Origin: CALESS01 sp964405455 | Lineage (GTDB): Bacteria > Chloroflexota > Anaerolineae > Anaerolineales > Anaerolineaceae | Assembly (NCBI GenBank): GCA_964405455.1 | Contig: CAYOOA010000001.1 | Coordinates: 1-64,000 of the forward strand | Direction of reading: 5' to 3' | Length of the DNA: 64,000 nt | Shown here: piece by piece, positions 60,740 through 64,000 of the stretch | Layout of the letters: every line of letters starts with the position of its first letter | How positions within the stretch are numbered: the stretch's first letter is position 1 | Translations under genes and position numbers: made by a program | Notes under the pieces: generated by a model | Told to the model about the DNA's origin: nothing | What the model saw: the letters and a program-made list of their open reading frames with translations, nothing else | Databases searched by the model: none

Positions 60740-60761
60740 CGCCCGGTCATTTGACCGGGCG
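60740..60761 (-). terminator. Hairpin after the ABC exporter genes
   Basis: CGCCCGGTCA-TT-TGACCGGGCG: a perfect 10-bp stem, 26 nt after the stop of the ABC gene. The T-run is weak. Confidence 0.55.
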
Positions 60762-60787
60762 CCAGTTAACAAAACCGTCAGGTGATT

Positions 60788-62575
60788 TTAGTCTTCTTCA
60801 AAACGCATGGAGTAAAGGTTGAAGTAAATACCCCGCCTGGCGAGCAATTCCTTGTGAGTACCCTGCTCCACCACCCGACCATCCTGGATGACGAGGATGC
60901 GACTGGCATTAACAACCGTGGAAAGACGGTGGGCGATGACAAAAGAGGTTCGGTTCTTCAAAAGGCGCGCCAGGGCCTCCTGGATGATTCGTTCGGTTTG
61001 CGTATCCACACTGGAGGTGGCTTCGTCAAGGATCAGAATGCGCGGGTCTGCCAGGAGAGCACGTGCAAAAGAAATCAACTGGCGCTGGCCCTGGGATAAG
61101 ATAATGCCGCCTTCCTCAACCGGGGTTTCATAGCCCAAGCGCAACCGTTGGATGAATTCATCAGCGCCGACGGCCCGGGCGGCTGCTTCCACTTCCTCAT
61201 CCGTGGCATCCAGGCGGCCAAAGCGGATGTTTTCCCGCACCGAGCCGGAGAAAAGGAATGGATCCTGCAAGACGATGCCCATCTGGGAGCGCAAGCTAAC
61301 TTGTGAAACCTTGGATAAATCGATGCCATCCACCAGGATACGGCCGCTGGTAGGGTCATGAAAGCGCGACATCAGCTTGATCAGGGTGGTTTTGCCGGCG
61401 CCAGTTTTACCAACCAGGGCAATGGTTTCACCGGGCTGAACATGCAAGTCGATTTCTTCAAGCACGGGGGTGGGATCGTCGGAATAATGAAAACTGACCT
61501 TTTCGAAAACCACATCCCCGGCAATTTTGGGTAGGGCGGATGCGCTCGGTTCATCCTGGACTTCAACCGGGGCATTGAGCAGGGCTATAATGCGTTCTCC
61601 GGAAGCCATGGTGGATTGAAACGTATCAAATCGTTGGCTCAGGTCGCGGATGGGATCAAAGAAGCGGTTGATATACAGAGTGAAGGCAACCAGGACACCT
61701 GGAGTTACAGGCTCCCCCAGGATGGCCGAACCACCCAGGTAAATCACCAGGGCCATGGCCAGGCTGCCCAGGAAATCCACCGCGGGAAAAAATAGAGAGG
61801 CCAGGCGCACCGACTTCAAATTGGTCTGCAGATTATTCTGATTTACTTCCTGGCTGAAGAAGCGGTAGTTATGTTCCTGGCGGGAGAAGGATTGCACAAC
61901 CCGAACAGCATTGATGTTTTCTGCAAGGACCGAGTTGACCCAGCTGATGGCTGCCCGCGTCTGACGGTAGTAATCCCGCGAGCGTTTGCGAAACTCAATA
62001 GTAATGATGACCATGATGGGCAAAACACTGAAAGTGATCAGGGACAGGCGGAAATCCATGGTCAGCATGACCACCACAATACCGACCAGGGTAAAAATAT
62101 CCCTCGCAATAGCCAGCATGGCCCAAACGATGAATTCCCGGATGACGTTGACATCATTGATTACACGGACGATGATCCGACCAACCGAGTAATGGTTGAA
62201 GAAGCTAAGTGACAGTTCCTGGAGATGTTGAAACAATTGTGAGCGGAGATTGTAGATAATCGATTGTCCAACACGGACCATTAAATTAACACGGAAGTAT
62301 ATGGAGGCCCATTGGATGATTGCGGCAGCCAGGTACAGAAGCACGGCAGTCCGCAAGGTGGAGATTGACCCAGCCTGAATGCCATTGTCCAAAGCCATTT
62401 TGACCAGGTACGGCCCCGCGACACCAGCCAACGAAGAAAGCGCCATCAAGAGCAGGGCGAAAATCATCTGCCACTGGTAGGGCTTGATAAAGGCGAACAG
62501 CTGGCGGGTAACCTGGGCGTCAAAGCCTTTCTGGGGCAGGTCATCACTGGGAGGTGGAGTAATTACCGCTGTCAT
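60788..62575 (-). CDS. ABC exporter half-transporter, consensus ATPase site
   Basis: 595 residues: six membrane helices (about 30-320) and a nucleotide-binding domain (about 345-590) with Walker A GKTGAGKTT, signature LSQGQRQ, Walker B LILDEATSSVD (catalytic Glu present) and IAHRLSTV. The signature is LSQGQ rather than LSGGQ. It pairs with the upstream gene through an ATGA overlap, and the two should form a heterodimer of the LmrCD/TM287-288 kind. Such pumps export drugs or lipids; the substrate is unknown. Confidence 0.92.
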   Translation of the reverse strand: MTAVITPPPSDDLPQKGFDAQVTRQLFAFIKPYQWQMIFALLLMALSSLAGVAGPYLVKMALDNGIQAGSISTLRTAVLLYLAAAIIQWASIYFRVNLMVRVGQSIIYNLRSQLFQHLQELSLSFFNHYSVGRIIVRVINDVNVIREFIVWAMLAIARDIFTLVGIVVVMLTMDFRLSLITFSVLPIMVIITIEFRKRSRDYYRQTRAAISWVNSVLAENINAVRVVQSFSRQEHNYRFFSQEVNQNNLQTNLKSVRLASLFFPAVDFLGSLAMALVIYLGGSAILGEPVTPGVLVAFTLYINRFFDPIRDLSQRFDTFQSTMASGERIIALLNAPVEVQDEPSASALPKIAGDVVFEKVSFHYSDDPTPVLEEIDLHVQPGETIALVGKTGAGKTTLIKLMSRFHDPTSGRILVDGIDLSKVSQVSLRSQMGIVLQDPFLFSGSVRENIRFGRLDATDEEVEAAARAVGADEFIQRLRLGYETPVEEGGIILSQGQRQLISFARALLADPRILILDEATSSVDTQTERIIQEALARLLKNRTSFVIAHRLSTVVNASRILVIQDGRVVEQGTHKELLARRGIYFNLYSMRFEED

Positions 62576-64000
62576 GATTGACCTCCCTCTTCGCCCTGAC
62601 GGGGGATTTCAGGCAGGGTTTCTTTGGCTTGGTCTGCATCCTCGTGGAATTGCTCCTGGTCCTCTAATTGGAGGCGATAAATCTCGCGATAAAGCCCATC
62701 GTGAGAAAGCAACTCGAGGTGCGTGCCCCGTTCCACGATTCGCCCCTGATCCATGACAAGGATCAGGTCAGCACGGCGAACGGAAGAAAGGCGCTGAGCG
62801 ATGATAAAGGTCGTGCGGCCTTCCATCAGGTTTGAAAGTGCTTTTTGAAGAGCGTGTTCTGTCTGGGTATCCACGCTGGAGGTGGAATCATCCAGGATGA
62901 GGATGCGCGGATCCATCAATAAGGCCCGGGCGATGGCAATCCGCTGGCGTTGGCCGCCGGAAAGGGTTACACCCCGTTCCCCAATAACGGTCTCATAACC
63001 CTGGGGTAAATCCTGGATGAAGTCGTGTGCCTGGGCAGCCCGGGCAGCAGCAATGACCTCATCCAGGCTTGCATCGGGTCGACCGTAGGCTATATTTTCG
63101 CGGATCGAGGTGGAAAAGAGCAGCGAAGTCTGCAAAACAATGCCAATCTGGCGACGAAGTTCCACCAAATCCAGGTTGCGGACATCCTGACCGTCAACTC
63201 GGACTACTCCCTGTGAGATATCATAAAATCGAGGGATCAGGTTCACAAGGGTGGTTTTCCCGGAACCGGTCGTGCCGATCAGGGCGATTACCTGGTTTGG
63301 CTTGATATCCAAATTGATGTCGTATAAGGCAGCAGATTGTTCTCCATCGTAATGGAAGGAAACATTTTCAAACTCAACCCGGCCGGTGAGTGAAGTCAAC
63401 GGTGCGGTCGGGGTTGGAGAGGCAATTTCCGGTTTGTGGTCCAAAATTTCACAGATGCGCTGAATGCCGGCGCTGGCTTCTCCACCCGCATTGACCAACC
63501 AGCCCAATTGCTGGGCCGGCATCATCAGGAGGAGAACATAACTGTTGAAAGCAACCAATTCGCCTATCGTCAACTGATTGTTCATGACCATACGGCCGCC
63601 GAACCAGAGGATGAGGATGGTGCTCAGGGTGATCAGCAAGGTGGTAGTAGGCATGATGCGCGACCAATTTACATTTACATCCACCTGGGCGTTATAAAGC
63701 TGACGGTTGGTTTCATCAAACCGTTCGATTTCATACTTCTCACGGGCAAAGGCGCGCACAACCTGGACGCCGGTGACATTCTCTTGCAGGCGGGAAGAAA
63801 GTTCGCCCAACGTATTGTCCACCCGCAGGAAAAGATAGCCCACACGCTTGCCAAAATCGGTGGTGATGAGGACCAGCGGGACCAGGGGTAGGAGGGCAAT
63901 TACGGCCAACAAGGGATGGGCAGAAAACAGGATGATCGTTACTACAACTGAAAGAAGAATCACCCGGATAAGTTCCACAATTCCATGACCAGTGAAATTT
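62572..64000 (-). CDS. ABC exporter half-transporter, degenerate ATPase site (5' end outside window)
   Basis: The frame is open to the window end, so about 100 N-terminal residues are missing. The visible part covers the later membrane helices and a nucleotide-binding domain with Walker A GTTGSGKTT, signature LSGGQRQR and Walker B LILDDSTSSVD, in which the catalytic Glu is Asp. This is typical of the degenerate subunit of heterodimeric exporters; its LSGGQ would complete the consensus site of the partner. It has a C-terminal acidic/Gln-rich tail of about 40 residues. Confidence 0.92.
   Translation of the reverse strand, partial: NFTGHGIVELIRVILLSVVVTIILFSAHPLLAVIALLPLVPLVLITTDFGKRVGYLFLRVDNTLGELSSRLQENVTGVQVVRAFAREKYEIERFDETNRQLYNAQVDVNVNWSRIMPTTTLLITLSTILILWFGGRMVMNNQLTIGELVAFNSYVLLLMMPAQQLGWLVNAGGEASAGIQRICEILDHKPEIASPTPTAPLTSLTGRVEFENVSFHYDGEQSAALYDINLDIKPNQVIALIGTTGSGKTTLVNLIPRFYDISQGVVRVDGQDVRNLDLVELRRQIGIVLQTSLLFSTSIRENIAYGRPDASLDEVIAAARAAQAHDFIQDLPQGYETVIGERGVTLSGGQRQRIAIARALLMDPRILILDDSTSSVDTQTEHALQKALSNLMEGRTTFIIAQRLSSVRRADLILVMDQGRIVERGTHLELLSHDGLYREIYRLQLEDQEQFHEDADQAKETLPEIPRQGEEGGQS

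Overview
The window looks like a chromosomal segment of a Chloroflexota bacterium, most likely Anaerolineae. This is inferred from protein character only: a B-family (ba3-type) oxidase with its single-helix subunit, tetratricopeptide/BTAD regulators, many lipoproteins with Thr/Pro-rich stalks, NBR1-type Ig domains, and a bifunctional phosphoglucose/phosphomannose isomerase. No rRNA is present to test it. I see no insertion sequence, prophage, integrase or CRISPR array.

Layout. 1-9250 is a minus-strand information-processing operon (nusA, ylxR, infB, rbfA, nrnA, truB, ribF, thyX-like) read from one good promoter. A tRNA-Gly cut by the window edge, with its own promoter, follows. 9318-18100 carries a membrane protein, fdhD, mobA and a soluble NAD-type formate dehydrogenase operon (fused NuoE/NuoF flavoprotein, ferredoxin subunit, Cys-type catalytic subunit) ending in a TPR/BTAD regulator. 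18188-20583 holds two tiny hypothetical genes, a probable 6S-like RNA, a copper-chaperone lipoprotein, thpR and rsfS (apparent CTG start). 20602-24066 is respiratory: a cytochrome c lipoprotein, a divergent Rrf2-type regulator and a ba3-type oxidase operon. 24077-28674 holds a peroxiredoxin, two MoeA-type genes and a UbiA-like protein. The molybdenum genes (fdhD, mobA, two moeA) serve the formate dehydrogenase, whose NADH may feed a chain ending in the ba3 oxidase.

28791-36446 has a GGDEF protein divergent from a four-gene surface cluster: three proteins with a C-terminal membrane anchor and a lipoprotein with a gingipain-like (C25) domain whose His-Cys pair is present. This is the least explained unit in the window. 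36533-47410 is mixed housekeeping (MBL hydrolase, divergent PlsY-like protein, JAMM protease, membrane proteins, gyrB, GH13 glucosidase, NBR1-domain lipoprotein, PGI/PMI, AI-2E transporter). 47488-64000 has an FHA protein, a two-component system, uvrA, LysM, beta-propeller, NBR1-domain and M23 envelope proteins, queG and a heterodimeric ABC exporter pair, the second gene running off the window.

The main non-coding observations are a long imperfect hairpin (26 bp in three stems) whose 3' arm contains the infB Shine-Dalgarno sequence and start codon, a 178-nt 6S-like RNA candidate, and a perfect 19-bp palindrome between the cytochrome c and Rrf2 genes. All calls are by reading; no database search was run.
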